Notes: generated from the letters alone by a model not told the origin. Counted from the first letter of the stretch, positions 8,547-17,570 are shown. The stretch: 64,000 nt of DNA from Pseudoalteromonas sp. P1-9 (GCF_001399975.1 NZ_LKBD01000003.1:62001-126000); one strand, 5' to 3'. Numbers and translations are program-made.

Positions 8547-9770
8547 TTAGTTACTCATTGCTTCCATTTGTAAATTAGCCCACTGCAATGCATCGTGGTA
8601 TGCAGTGGGAATATCATCTGCATTTAAGTTCAGTTTGGTTTGAATCTCATTGGCTTCTTGCCATTTTGCTTGTTCATACGCTTCAACCAAGCCAAGGTAG
8701 TCTGCTAAACGGCCTTCACGCTTTATAATGGCAAGTTTAATCTCTTCAGAAAGCGGTAGCTTTTCTAAAATGGCGTCCATCGACTGATCTAAAATACCGT
8801 CAATAAGCGATAACATGCCAGTTAAAAACGCTTTAGATGATTCTTGGAACTGACCTGATTGTTCAGATAGTTGCTCAGCAAACTTAGCACGTGTTAAGCA
8901 AAGGCGCATTAGTTCCGGTGGCTTATCTGAAGCAACTTGCGCGGTAAATAGTACTGATAAGAAACGTTTTAACTCTTCTACACCGAGTACAACCAATGCT
9001 TGTTTAATAGTGCTAATTTCTGCGCGACGCTTAAATGCCGCTGAATTTGAATAACGTAATAACTTGTACGATAAGTTAACATCACGCTCAAATACTTCGG
9101 TTACTTTCTTTAAGTCCATATCTGGGCTTGATGTTTGGTAAAGCAGTTCAGCTAATGTCATTTCGTTTGGCGCTAGCGCACGGCTTTGTACCACTTCAGG
9201 TTTAGCAAAGAAGAACCCTTGGAAGTAATCAAATCCAAGTTCCATTGCTTTTTCAAATTGCTCAGGTGTTTCTACTTTTTCTGCGAGAAATTTGATGCTT
9301 GGGAAGTCTTTGGTTTGAGCAATGATTTCTTGTATTTGCTCAAGTGAGGTGTCGAGCCAGTCAATTTTGATAATATCGACGAAAGGGTAGAAGTGACGCC
9401 ATACGGGGGCATGTTTGTAGTCGTCTAACGCAATCGTATAGCCCATTTCTTTGAGTTCTTTTACGGCGGCTAATAGGCGTTTGCCCGGTTGTACGGTTTC
9501 AAGTATTTCAACAACCACTTCTTTTGTCTCAAGGGTTTTTGCATACCCTTTAAGTAGCGTCTCAAGAGTGAAATTGATAAACGCAGGCTTATCGCCTGTC
9601 ATATCCTCTAAACCAAGGCTTAATTGGCTACCCTCAATTAAACGTGATGTTGCTTCGTCTTCGTTTATATTAGGAAATACATTTTCTAAACTGTCTCTGA
9701 AAAGTAGTTCGTAGCCAATTAGCTTCTTTTCTCGGTTTAGAATAGGCTGTCTCGCTGCATAAAAATACAT
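8547..9770 (-). CDS. EAL-HDOD signalling protein (YuxH/CdgJ type)
   Basis: 407 residues: an EAL-type domain (about 1-200) joined to an HDOD domain (about 205-400). The EAL signature survives as ELLFR (residues 21-25, matching ExLxR) with Asn in AFINFT and the ID of IKID, but the usual DDFGTG loop is DDYKHA (Asp116-117). c-di-GMP hydrolysis is therefore doubtful. Vibrio cholerae CdgJ, a motility regulator, has this architecture. Start ATG; it faces mlaA across a shared terminator and is divergent from putP. Confidence 0.88.
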   Translation of the reverse strand: MYFYAARQPILNREKKLIGYELLFRDSLENVFPNINEDEATSRLIEGSQLSLGLEDMTGDKPAFINFTLETLLKGYAKTLETKEVVVEILETVQPGKRLLAAVKELKEMGYTIALDDYKHAPVWRHFYPFVDIIKIDWLDTSLEQIQEIIAQTKDFPSIKFLAEKVETPEQFEKAMELGFDYFQGFFFAKPEVVQSRALAPNEMTLAELLYQTSSPDMDLKKVTEVFERDVNLSYKLLRYSNSAAFKRRAEISTIKQALVVLGVEELKRFLSVLFTAQVASDKPPELMRLCLTRAKFAEQLSEQSGQFQESSKAFLTGMLSLIDGILDQSMDAILEKLPLSEEIKLAIIKREGRLADYLGLVEAYEQAKWQEANEIQTKLNLNADDIPTAYHDALQWANLQMEAMSN

Positions 9771-9840
9771 AAAAGCAGAGGTCCTGTATGTTGTCTTTAG
9801 AATTTTTTATGACTTGAATATAGGATAATTGAGTGTGCAT

Positions 9841-9874
9841 TTCACCTGTTTTTGGTTATTTTTTCCTAGGTGAA
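9841..9874. promoter_or_regulatory. Inverted repeat in the putP upstream region
   Basis: TTCACCT (9841-9847) and AGGTGAA (9868-9874) are perfect 7-nt inverted arms 20 nt apart, centre to centre 27 nt. They lie in the 248-nt region between the divergent EAL-HDOD and putP genes. This could be a two-site operator; no regulator is identified. Confidence 0.35.
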
Positions 9875-9960
9875 CAAATTTGACGCACTATCAGTTGCAT
9901 TAATCGCAAGAAATAAACAAATCAAAGTAATGTTTTGATATAGTGAAATATTATGACAGC

Positions 9961-10004
9961 TCGCATTTGATGTGAAAATGCGAATAAAGTACTAAGTTTA
10001 GTAC
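9961..10004 (+). promoter_or_regulatory. Two consecutive hairpins just before putP ribosome site
   Basis: First hairpin: TCGCATTT (9961-9968), 7-nt loop, AAATGCGA (9976-9983). Second: GTACTAA (9989-9995), GT, TTAGTAC (9998-10004). Both are perfect. The second ends 2 nt before the AGGAGAG ribosome site (10007-10013) that precedes the TTG start. They may be DNA operators or a structured leader. Confidence 0.45.
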
Positions 10005-10018
10005 CTAGGAGAGATAAC

Positions 10019-11503
10019 TTGGAATTTGGCACAATTTTTTCGTTAGCCTTATATTTTATCGTGATGTTAGGCATTGGTTTTTATGCTTATAAAAAGTCAA
10101 CGAGTGACGTATCAGGCTATATGTTAGGTGGTAGAAATTTAAGCCCAAGTGTTACGGCATTATCGGCGGGCGCATCCGATATGAGTGGCTGGATGCTAAT
10201 GGGTCTGCCAGGTGCAATGTACTTGTCGGGACTCAGTAGTGCATGGATTGGCATTGGTTTGATTATTGGTGCGTATCTTAACTATCTGATTGTTGCACCG
10301 CGTTTGCGTAGTTATACCGAATTGGCAAATGACTCAATTACGCTTCCTGATTTTTTCGAAAACCGATTTAACGATGATAAGCGCGTGCTACGCGTTATTT
10401 CATCAATTGTAATTATTGTATTTTTTACACTTTACACCTCATCTGGTGTGGTTGCAGGCGGCAAGCTGTTTGAATCAAGTTTTGGCTTAAGCTACGAGTT
10501 AGGTTTGTATGTAACTGCTGGCGTTGTTGTTGTGTACACATTGTTTGGTGGGTTTTTGGCGGTTAGCCTGACTGACTTTGTACAAGGTTGCATTATGTTT
10601 TTAGCCTTGGTATTGGTGCCGTTTGTGGTACTAAGTGAAGTTGGCGGATTATCTAATGCGGTGGCAACGGTAGAACAAATTAACCCAAGCTTACTCAGTT
10701 TTGCGTCGGGTGTTTCTGTACTGGGTGTTATTTCTGCGATGGCATGGGGTTTAGGTTATTTTGGACAACCACATATTATTGTGCGCTTTATGGCTATTCG
10801 CTCAGTTAAAGATTTACCAACGGCGCGTCGTATTGGCATGAGTTGGATGATTGTGTCGCTTATCGGTGCATTAGCGACAGGGTTTGTTGGTGTTGTGTAT
10901 GTCAATCAAACGGGTACTGAATTAAAAGATGCTGAAACCATCTTTATTTTATTATCGCAAGTATTGTTTCACCCATTAATTGCAGGCTTTTTATTAGCAG
11001 CAATTCTAGCTGCGATTATGAGTACGATTTCATCACAGCTGTTGGTAACGTCTAGCTCGCTTACTGAAGATATTTACAAAGCGTTCTTTAATCAGCAAGC
11101 GTCACAAAAAACCTTAGTAACGGTTGGCCGTATTTCAGTGCTTGCTGTAGCGCTGCTTGCTATATTCCTTGCTTACGATCGTAATAGTTCAATTTTAAGT
11201 TTAGTAAGTAATGCATGGGCTGGTTTCGGTGCGGCATTTGGTCCGGTTGTTATCTTAAGCTTGTATTGGGCGCGTATGACTAAGCAGGGGGCGCTTGCGG
11301 GTATTATTTCGGGTGCGGTGACAGTTTTACTGTGGATTTATTTACCAATTAGTGTAAATGGTGATAGCTTAAGTAGCTTAATGTACGAAATCGTACCCGG
11401 CTTTATTATTGCTACGTTGGCGATTGTGATTGTCAGTCGTCTCACTGATGAACCAAGTAACGAACAAGTAGCGTTATTTAATAAGGTAAAAAGCCACAGT
11501 TAA
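10019..11503 (+). CDS. putP: Sodium/proline symporter PutP
   Basis: Na+-coupled proline uptake across the inner membrane (SSS family). The 494 residues resemble E. coli PutP from end to end: the N-terminal LGGRNLSPSVTALSAGASDMSGWMLMGLPGAMYLSG block (Asp55-type sodium site) and DFVQGCIMF, plus about 13 membrane segments. The start is TTG at 10019 after a strong AGGAGAG; no ATG gives a full N-terminus. No putA lies next to it. Confidence 0.92.
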   Translation: MEFGTIFSLALYFIVMLGIGFYAYKKSTSDVSGYMLGGRNLSPSVTALSAGASDMSGWMLMGLPGAMYLSGLSSAWIGIGLIIGAYLNYLIVAPRLRSYTELANDSITLPDFFENRFNDDKRVLRVISSIVIIVFFTLYTSSGVVAGGKLFESSFGLSYELGLYVTAGVVVVYTLFGGFLAVSLTDFVQGCIMFLALVLVPFVVLSEVGGLSNAVATVEQINPSLLSFASGVSVLGVISAMAWGLGYFGQPHIIVRFMAIRSVKDLPTARRIGMSWMIVSLIGALATGFVGVVYVNQTGTELKDAETIFILLSQVLFHPLIAGFLLAAILAAIMSTISSQLLVTSSSLTEDIYKAFFNQQASQKTLVTVGRISVLAVALLAIFLAYDRNSSILSLVSNAWAGFGAAFGPVVILSLYWARMTKQGALAGIISGAVTVLLWIYLPISVNGDSLSSLMYEIVPGFIIATLAIVIVSRLTDEPSNEQVALFNKVKSHS

Positions 11504-11543
11504 TCGCTAAAATAAACTCAAATGTGAATAGGGAATGTAGCAC

Positions 11544-13148
11544 ATGAAAGACACAATCTGGCACAGTTTGCTTTTGAGTTTATTCCTGTTTTTCGGCGTC
11601 GCGTTAGCGCAGCCGAAAAACGAAGTAACCGTTAAAGATTTGCTTGAACAAGAAGACGTTGAGCAAACTCATTCACAAGACAAGTCACTTAACACCTTTA
11701 TCGGCTGGGATATGCTCGGTCGCGAAACACCACGCAGCAGCATGCAAGGGTTTTTAACCGCCGCACGTCAATCAGATTATGAACAGGCTGCAAATTACCT
11801 CGATTTTCGCAATCTACCATTTAAGGTAGAAGAGACACATAAAGCTGAAATCGCCCGCCAATTACATGTTAGTTTAGACCGTGCGCTTTGGGTTGATATT
11901 GATGGCTTATCGAACGACCCATTAGGCACCTTGCCTGAAAATGTACCTGACTACCGCGATTTAGTTGGCTCCATAGATACGCCTGAAGGCAAAGTTGCCG
12001 TGTTGCTGCAACGAGTTCCGTTTAACGATAATCGCATTTGGAAAATTTCTAATGCGACGGTGGCAAAAACCCCGCTGCTCGATAAGTACTACGGCTACAG
12101 CGAGTTAGGTGAATGGCTATCGATGAATTTGCCAAGTTATCGCTTTATGGGGGTGATGTTATGGCAATGGCTTTATTTTTCGGTAACCTTGCTGCTTTAT
12201 GTGGTGCTTGCCTCAGTGGGCTTTTGGCTGTTAATCCGTATTACCCGTTTTGCCAATCTCAAAGTCGCTAATTATTTGCAGTTTCTCTATGGTCCATTAA
12301 GCTTTTTGACTGCAACGATTCTAGCGCGCAATTACGCAGATACCTCGAATGTAACTTTTGCGGTAAAAGCCGTTGCTGAAGCGTCGACATTGTCTATTTT
12401 TGCGTGGTTGTGGTTTTTATGGCGAATTGCCGATTTGTTCAAGCAAAAGTATTCAGAAAAACTAATTGCCGAGGGAAAAGATCATGCAACTTACTTACTA
12501 AGGCCAGCAGGCAATGTCACTAAGTCATTATTGGTGATTGCAGCTGCCTTAATTTGGTTAGAGAATTTAGGATTCAGTGCCACTACCATTATGGCTGGTT
12601 TAGGAATTGGCGGTTTGGCTGTTGCACTTGCGGCGCAAAAGTCGGTCGAGAACTTAATTGGGGCGATCACTCTCTATTCATCAACGCCCGTTAAAGTAGG
12701 GAACTTATGCCGTATTGGCCAGTTTATTGGCACAGTTGAAGAGATTGGCTTACGCGCCACTCGCGTGCGCACTATTGAACGTACAGTGGTGTACATTGCC
12801 AACGCTAAGTTTATTGATATGGAAATTGAAAACTTTTCGGAACGTGAAAAGATGGCGTTTCGTCCTAAGTTATTGCTTGCGATGCCAGAGTCAAACAGCC
12901 AGTTGGAGCAGTTTAATGTGGCGCTAAAGGCCTTGTTAGATAATCACGAGTTGATAGATGAAAATCCGTGTCGTGTTTATTTTAAAGGGTTTAGCCCGTT
13001 TGCTGTTGAATTGTACGTACTGTCGTATATTGCTACCACAAACTTCGAAACCTACTTGCAAGTTAGTGATGAAATTCACTTTCAAATTATGGCATTGTTG
13101 CATCAACATCAACTTACTTTGGCATCACCGGAGTTACTCTCAGCATAA
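11544..13148 (+). CDS. MscS-family mechanosensitive channel with large periplasmic N-terminal domain
   Basis: 534 residues: a signal peptide (1-22), a periplasmic domain of about 170 residues, four or five membrane helices, then the MscS core. The pore helix reads GLGIGGLAVALAAQKSVENLIGAITLY and is followed by the beta domain (VGNLCRIGQFIGTVEEIGLRATRVRT...VYIANAKF). It probably relieves osmotic pressure or fine-tunes turgor. Starts 40 nt after putP; co-transcription is possible. I cannot name the paralog. Confidence 0.88.
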   Translation: MKDTIWHSLLLSLFLFFGVALAQPKNEVTVKDLLEQEDVEQTHSQDKSLNTFIGWDMLGRETPRSSMQGFLTAARQSDYEQAANYLDFRNLPFKVEETHKAEIARQLHVSLDRALWVDIDGLSNDPLGTLPENVPDYRDLVGSIDTPEGKVAVLLQRVPFNDNRIWKISNATVAKTPLLDKYYGYSELGEWLSMNLPSYRFMGVMLWQWLYFSVTLLLYVVLASVGFWLLIRITRFANLKVANYLQFLYGPLSFLTATILARNYADTSNVTFAVKAVAEASTLSIFAWLWFLWRIADLFKQKYSEKLIAEGKDHATYLLRPAGNVTKSLLVIAAALIWLENLGFSATTIMAGLGIGGLAVALAAQKSVENLIGAITLYSSTPVKVGNLCRIGQFIGTVEEIGLRATRVRTIERTVVYIANAKFIDMEIENFSEREKMAFRPKLLLAMPESNSQLEQFNVALKALLDNHELIDENPCRVYFKGFSPFAVELYVLSYIATTNFETYLQVSDEIHFQIMALLHQHQLTLASPELLSA

Positions 13149-13451
13149 AAATGTAAATTTAATGTAACTGCTGTGCGGCCATTTGTCCTTTCTTTAAATG
13201 TACTTTTTTAGAGTATTTTGCAAAAAATGCTGCTAAAAGATGCAAAAAAGTGCATTTAAACTATATTTCATATTCGATCTGTTGAAACTTTTCAAGGATA
13301 TATGTCCTTTTTAAACGGTGGCGATTTGTATTATTTTTGCCGCAAATGGATACGGGTGTAAACAACATGTTAACCGAAAGGCTGGCTGTTGCGGCGATGT
13401 TCAACCCGCAGTATTAAGTACTCGTATTGATGGGTCCGCGTTAAACACGTG

Positions 13452-13478
13452 TAAAGTTGAACTTCGCCATTCACTTTA
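13452..13478 (+). promoter_or_regulatory. Hairpin abutting the ribosome site of the upstream ORF
   Basis: TAAAGT plus GAA pair with TTC plus ACTTTA (nine pairs, one bulged T, 8-nt loop containing CTTCG). The 3' arm ends directly at the AAAGGA ribosome site (13479-13484), so folding could affect its use. Confidence 0.45.
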
Positions 13479-13491
13479 AAAGGATACAAGC

Positions 13492-13563
13492 ATGATTATG
13501 ACTGTCTCAAGGCAACTGAGTTCAGCTAATCAAACGTTTTATTTTGAGTGCACAAGGTTTTAA
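13492..13563 (+). CDS. Upstream ORF (23 codons) before the TonB receptor
   Basis: ATG at 13492, 7 nt after a good AAAGGA; 23 sense codons; TAA at 13561-13563. It is in the same frame as the TonB receptor, whose ATG comes 6 nt after this stop. The receptor itself has only a weak, distant ribosome site (AAGG at 13554-13557, inside this ORF). The peptide has no signal sequence or amino-acid run. It may be a leader used for translational coupling or regulated reinitiation; expression is not shown. Confidence 0.5.
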   Translation: MIMTVSRQLSSANQTFYFECTRF

Positions 13564-13569
13564 ACCACC

Positions 13570-15849
13570 ATGAAATATCTACAAAAGTCAAAGCTAGCTA
13601 AATTAATTCAAGGCTCGTTATTCTCATCATTAGTTTTATCAGGTGCTGCGGTTGCACAGGGTGAAGAAGCAGGCGCTGAATCTGCACAATTAGAAGTGAT
13701 TCAAGTAACTGCTCGTAAACGTGTTGAGAACGCGCAAGAAGTGCCTGTTGCGGTTTCTGCGCTACAAGGCGATAACCTAGACGCATACAGTTCTGCTGGT
13801 ATGGATATCCGTTTTATGAACGCGAAAATCCCAAGCTTATCAGTTGAATCTTCTTTTGGTCGTACTTTCCCACGTTTTTACGTGCGCGGTTTAGGTAACA
13901 CCGATTTCGATCTGAATGCATCACAGCCAGTATCGTTAGTGGTAGACGACGTTGTACAAGAAAGCCCAATTTTAAAAGGCTTTCCGGTATTTGATGTTGA
14001 GCGTGTAGAAGTACTTCGTGGCCCTCAAGGTACATTATTCGGCCGTAACACGCCTGCAGGTCTTGTAAAGTTTGACTCAGTTAAGCCGTCGCAAGAATTT
14101 GAAGGTTACGGTGCATTATCTTACAGCACATTTAATTCAGTAGATTTTGAAGGTGCTGTAGGCGGTGGTTTAACCGATAACCTTTCAGCTCGTGTTTCAG
14201 TACTTAAGCAAACGCGCGATGATTATATTGATAACCGTGCGCCAAATAACTTCATCAATGATGTAACCGGTGGTTACGATGAGCAAGCGGCACGTATTCA
14301 ATTTTTATATGAAGCAGGTGATTTTACTGCGTTACTAAATTACCACACGCGTGATTTAGATGGTAAGCCAATTGTTTTCCATGCAAATGCAATTGAAAAA
14401 GGCACAAACAAGCCTGTTGCAGGTTTTGATCCTGAAGTGATTTACCAAGACTCAGTACAATTTGCTACACAGCAAGTTGAGTCTCAAGGTTCAAGCCTCA
14501 AATTAGAGTATGATTTTGAAGATCACACACTAACGTCAATCACTGGTTGGGAAAGCGCTGAGATTTACTCACGTGCAGACGTTGATGGTGGTTATGGTTG
14601 TGGTAACGATTTTGTATTTGGTTGTCCAACACCTGAAATGGGCCCTGGCTTCATTTTCCTTGCATCAGAAAGTGCTGATGCAATCCCATCACATGACCAA
14701 ATCTCACAAGAAATTCGTTTAGCAAGTAACTTTGCGGGTGATTTTAATTACCAAGTGGGTGCTTACTACTACAATGAAGAACAAACAATTGAAACCTTTG
14801 GTTTTGATGGTTTAGGTGGCGACTTTAACTGGGGTTATGTATTCCAAGAGCAAGATACAACGGCTTGGGCTGTTTTTGCTTCGGCAGATTATCACGTTTC
14901 AGATAAGTTAAAAGTGAGTGGTGGTCTTCGTTATTCAGATGACAAGCGTGATTTTAGAGCGGTACGTCTGGTAACTCCGGGTGATTTCAACAATATCGAC
15001 TTAGAAAAATCTGCTAACCCAGAAGATTCACACGTATCATGGGACTTAAGTGCAGCTTATAAGCTTACTGATGATGTAAACCTATTCGCACGTGCAGCAA
15101 ACAGCTTCCGTGCACCAAGTGTTCAAGGTCGAATCTTATTTGGTGACGAAGTAACTGTAGCTGACTCTGAAACTATCAACTCAATTGAGTTTGGTGTTAA
15201 GTCAGATGTATTAGATGGCCGTGGCCGTGTAAATGCGACAACATATTACTTCCAGATGGATGACCAGCAAGTAACTGCAGTAGGTGGTTCTGCAAACTTT
15301 AACCGTTTACTTAACGCTGATAAAACAGTTGGTTACGGTCTAGAGTTAGATTCAGAGTGGATTTTAACTGATGAGCTATTCGCTACATTCAACATCAGCT
15401 ACAACAAAACTGAATTACAAGACAACTCACTGTTCTTGCAAGGCTGCTTTAACTGTACAATTACAGACCCATTTGTTGAAGGTAAAGGCTATAGCTTAGA
15501 CGGCAACAGCTTACCACATTCACCAGAGTGGATTTCTAACTTCACACTACGCTACAGCAAAGAAATTGGCGACGGTGAGTTCTTCGCATACACTGATTGG
15601 TCTTACCGCAGTGAAATTGACTTCTTCTTATATGAGTCAGTTGAATTTGAAGGCGAAGCATTACTAGAAGGCGGTATTCGCTCAGGTTACCTGTGGGAAG
15701 CTGGCGACAACGAATACGAAGTATCTGCATTTGTTAGAAATATTACTGATGAGCAAGTATTCATTGGTGGTGTAGATTTCTCAAACAATGCCGCTATGGT
15801 AAACCAACCTCGTATTATGGGTGTTGAGTTTAAGGTGTCATTTTTCTAA
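13570..15849 (+). CDS. TonB-dependent outer-membrane receptor
   Basis: 759 residues. Signal peptide (about 1-29, cleaved after AVA-QG), TonB-box-like LEVIQVTARKR, plug domain (EVPVAVSALQGDNL ... VDDVVQESPILKGFPVFDVERVEVLRGPQGTLFGRNTPAGLVKF, near 50-170), then a 22-strand-type barrel ending in the aromatic MGVEFKVSFF. It imports a ligand across the outer membrane using TonB energy. The plug resembles iron-siderophore and carbohydrate receptors common in marine Alteromonadales; the substrate cannot be told. A structured leader and an upstream ORF precede it. Confidence 0.9.
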   Translation: MKYLQKSKLAKLIQGSLFSSLVLSGAAVAQGEEAGAESAQLEVIQVTARKRVENAQEVPVAVSALQGDNLDAYSSAGMDIRFMNAKIPSLSVESSFGRTFPRFYVRGLGNTDFDLNASQPVSLVVDDVVQESPILKGFPVFDVERVEVLRGPQGTLFGRNTPAGLVKFDSVKPSQEFEGYGALSYSTFNSVDFEGAVGGGLTDNLSARVSVLKQTRDDYIDNRAPNNFINDVTGGYDEQAARIQFLYEAGDFTALLNYHTRDLDGKPIVFHANAIEKGTNKPVAGFDPEVIYQDSVQFATQQVESQGSSLKLEYDFEDHTLTSITGWESAEIYSRADVDGGYGCGNDFVFGCPTPEMGPGFIFLASESADAIPSHDQISQEIRLASNFAGDFNYQVGAYYYNEEQTIETFGFDGLGGDFNWGYVFQEQDTTAWAVFASADYHVSDKLKVSGGLRYSDDKRDFRAVRLVTPGDFNNIDLEKSANPEDSHVSWDLSAAYKLTDDVNLFARAANSFRAPSVQGRILFGDEVTVADSETINSIEFGVKSDVLDGRGRVNATTYYFQMDDQQVTAVGGSANFNRLLNADKTVGYGLELDSEWILTDELFATFNISYNKTELQDNSLFLQGCFNCTITDPFVEGKGYSLDGNSLPHSPEWISNFTLRYSKEIGDGEFFAYTDWSYRSEIDFFLYESVEFEGEALLEGGIRSGYLWEAGDNEYEVSAFVRNITDEQVFIGGVDFSNNAAMVNQPRIMGVEFKVSFF

Positions 15850-15877
15850 GCACCTATTTATTTAGATTTCATAGCAG

Positions 15878-15905
15878 AAAGCCCATCAGTTGATGGGCTT
15901 TTTTT
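15878..15905. terminator. Intrinsic terminator, convergent genes
   Basis: AAAGCCCATCA, GT, TGATGGGCTTT followed by further T residues. It ends the TonB receptor transcript and overlaps the stop codon region of the converging CAP-domain gene (15886). Confidence 0.88.
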
Positions 15906-16485
15906 CGTTTTGAGATTGATAAAAAACACCATGAGAGGTTTTGTTAGGTATTGGACCGTGGAAAATATTTTTTTCTGATGCATTATCCTCTTCGGTTATG
16001 TACACCACCCAATAGTGACCATGACTTGTGCTTGGTAAATAAATGTGTGCAGCTCCGATAAGTGTTTGTTTTCGATAAAATGCATTGCGTGCTAAAAGGT
16101 GATCTGCATGAGAAGTCGATTCTTTAAAACTTTTCCAAACTACTTCAGGCGATTTTTGTCCGCCTGCTAATGCTTCTACTTGATTGGCATTACCAATACC
16201 ATAATAAATGGGCAGTTCAACACCTTGATCACGTAACCTACCATTAGCTCGCCCATGAAAAACGAATTCGGTTTCGGCCATTTCAGCTACTTTCTCAATA
16301 GCTGCGGTAACTAGTCTCTTGTCACATCTCAATTTGGTACGCTGCTGTTCGTGGTCACTTATAATGAGATCGACTAAGTGCTGAGAGTATTTATCGCTGG
16401 CGCATTGAGTATTGTATTCATTCGCATAAATCGAAGTTGTAATTAGAGCTGCATTAAAAATTAATGCTTTAAAAATCGGGCGCAT
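15886..16485 (-). CDS. Secreted CAP (SCP/PR-1, YkwD-like) domain protein
   Basis: 199 residues with a signal peptide (1-21, ...TSIYA-NE) and a CAP-like core: EMAETEFVFHGRANGRLRDQGV, VEALAGGQKSPEVVWKSFKESTSHADHLLARNAFYRKQTLIGAAHIYLP and HGHYWVVYI. The spacing of W..S..H, the late G and the YWV strand follows the family, and a role in the periplasm or outside the cell is expected. Function unknown. Its start overlaps the upstream gene by 17 nt, so the two are probably one operon. Confidence 0.72.
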   Translation of the reverse strand: MRPIFKALIFNAALITTSIYANEYNTQCASDKYSQHLVDLIISDHEQQRTKLRCDKRLVTAAIEKVAEMAETEFVFHGRANGRLRDQGVELPIYYGIGNANQVEALAGGQKSPEVVWKSFKESTSHADHLLARNAFYRKQTLIGAAHIYLPSTSHGHYWVVYITEEDNASEKNIFHGPIPNKTSHGVFYQSQNEKKPIN

Positions 16486-17338
16486 TTAGTATTTTCCAGT
16501 CTGAAGTGAGAGGGTGGTTAATGCCCACCGCCAAATAAGCGCTACTGATTTTATTTTGCTTATGAAGTTGCTTAAGCCCTTTATTTAATGCGTCTGCAAT
16601 ATGTTGATAATTAGGAAATTGAGTTGATATTGCGAAATGACGGCTATCCCACAGTACCGCTTTTACATTTGGAACAGGCGTTAACTGTTCAAAGCTTAAA
16701 TCATTGTCATTTATGCGAAAATGCAGCAAGGTAAAATCGGCAATTTCACTTTTAACAAGGCGCTTCATGTTTGGAAATGATTCGATATGTGCCAGCTTAA
16801 TTGGGTTTAACTGATTAATTGCCTGCCAGTCAGCACTCCAAAAGCGATTTGAAATTGCGGTTAAGCGCGACACATCATCTTTGTTTTGCGCCTTTAATGC
16901 GCGCTCGTTATTTACTGACGTATATAAGCCAACGTCGTATTCACCATTGCGAATAACCGCTTGGCTCGAGAGTAATGTATTGGGATGACTTGTAATATCA
17001 GAAAGCCATAGCGTGTCGGCACTTAGTGCGTATTTTCCGCTTTTGAGTAGTTCGATATTGCGGCCATATACTGAATTATCAAAATATACTAAACGACACT
17101 GGCACTTGCCTAAGTGCAGTGCTTGATTGAGTAGAATCACATCAACTAAATCACGACCCTGCGGTAAATTTGAAAAATCTGAGATAGCCAGAATATCCGT
17201 CTGTTTACTTAAGCGTTGTAAGTGTAATTTGACATCCTCAGCAATTAAAACGGGTACATCAATAAGTTCTTTAGATTCAGCATTAGATTGAACGCTAAAC
17301 CCGAATATCAGCAATAAAACTACTTTTTGCAACCACAT
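16469..17338 (-). CDS. Periplasmic solute-binding-like protein
   Basis: 289 residues from ATG 17338, where a clean signal peptide begins (MWLQKVVLLLIFGFSVQSNA). The frame is open further upstream to 17449, but that extension is charged and lacks a signal. The rest (LIDVPVLIAEDVKLHLQRLSKQTDIL... SDTLWLSDIT... RNGEYDVGLYT... ADFTLLHFR... VLWDSRHFAIS) looks like a type II periplasmic binding fold of the amino-acid ABC/diguanylate sensor kind with no transport partner nearby. Operon with the CAP protein (17-nt overlap). Ligand unknown. Confidence 0.6.
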   Translation of the reverse strand: MWLQKVVLLLIFGFSVQSNAESKELIDVPVLIAEDVKLHLQRLSKQTDILAISDFSNLPQGRDLVDVILLNQALHLGKCQCRLVYFDNSVYGRNIELLKSGKYALSADTLWLSDITSHPNTLLSSQAVIRNGEYDVGLYTSVNNERALKAQNKDDVSRLTAISNRFWSADWQAINQLNPIKLAHIESFPNMKRLVKSEIADFTLLHFRINDNDLSFEQLTPVPNVKAVLWDSRHFAISTQFPNYQHIADALNKGLKQLHKQNKISSAYLAVGINHPLTSDWKILNAPDF

Positions 17339-17564
17339 AATTTCTACACTAAATTGCTTGTTTATTTGATATACAAACAGTTTGCGCATATTTATGCAAG
17401 TTTTATGCAGTTGGATTTTGCATACTTTATGTTTATTTCGGACACCCAAACTAGGTTAATCTAGCTTTACTACTGAGAGATGGTATTTATTTCATATAAC
17501 GTTAAATTGAAGTCAGTATAAATAACCGTTAGCAGCACATTAGTTATCCATATCTGAGGTGAAA

Positions 17565-17570
17565 TATGCT
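17565..17570 (+). promoter_or_regulatory. Candidate -10 element for the 17604 operon
   Basis: TATGCT followed by ACAGTCAGCGCGCG, a common form of -10 and start region in gammaproteobacteria; I see no good -35. It lies 34 nt before the ATG of the next gene, and AGAGGAAAA is the ribosome site. Confidence 0.4.

Larger units (their letters stand above)
13149..13569 (+). other. 421-nt intergenic leader with predicted RNA structure
   Basis: No long gene is present. Visible are AT-rich promoter-like sequence (13150-13310) and then a G+C-richer structured part. Arms CGGGT (13353-13357) and ACCCG (13404-13408) enclose AACAT (13364-13368) paired with ATGTT (13397-13401), with a CC-GAAA-GG mini-hairpin (13374-13381) inside. 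A second hairpin occupies 13452-13478. It matches no riboswitch class I recognise. A short ORF follows (13492-13563). Confidence 0.5.
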
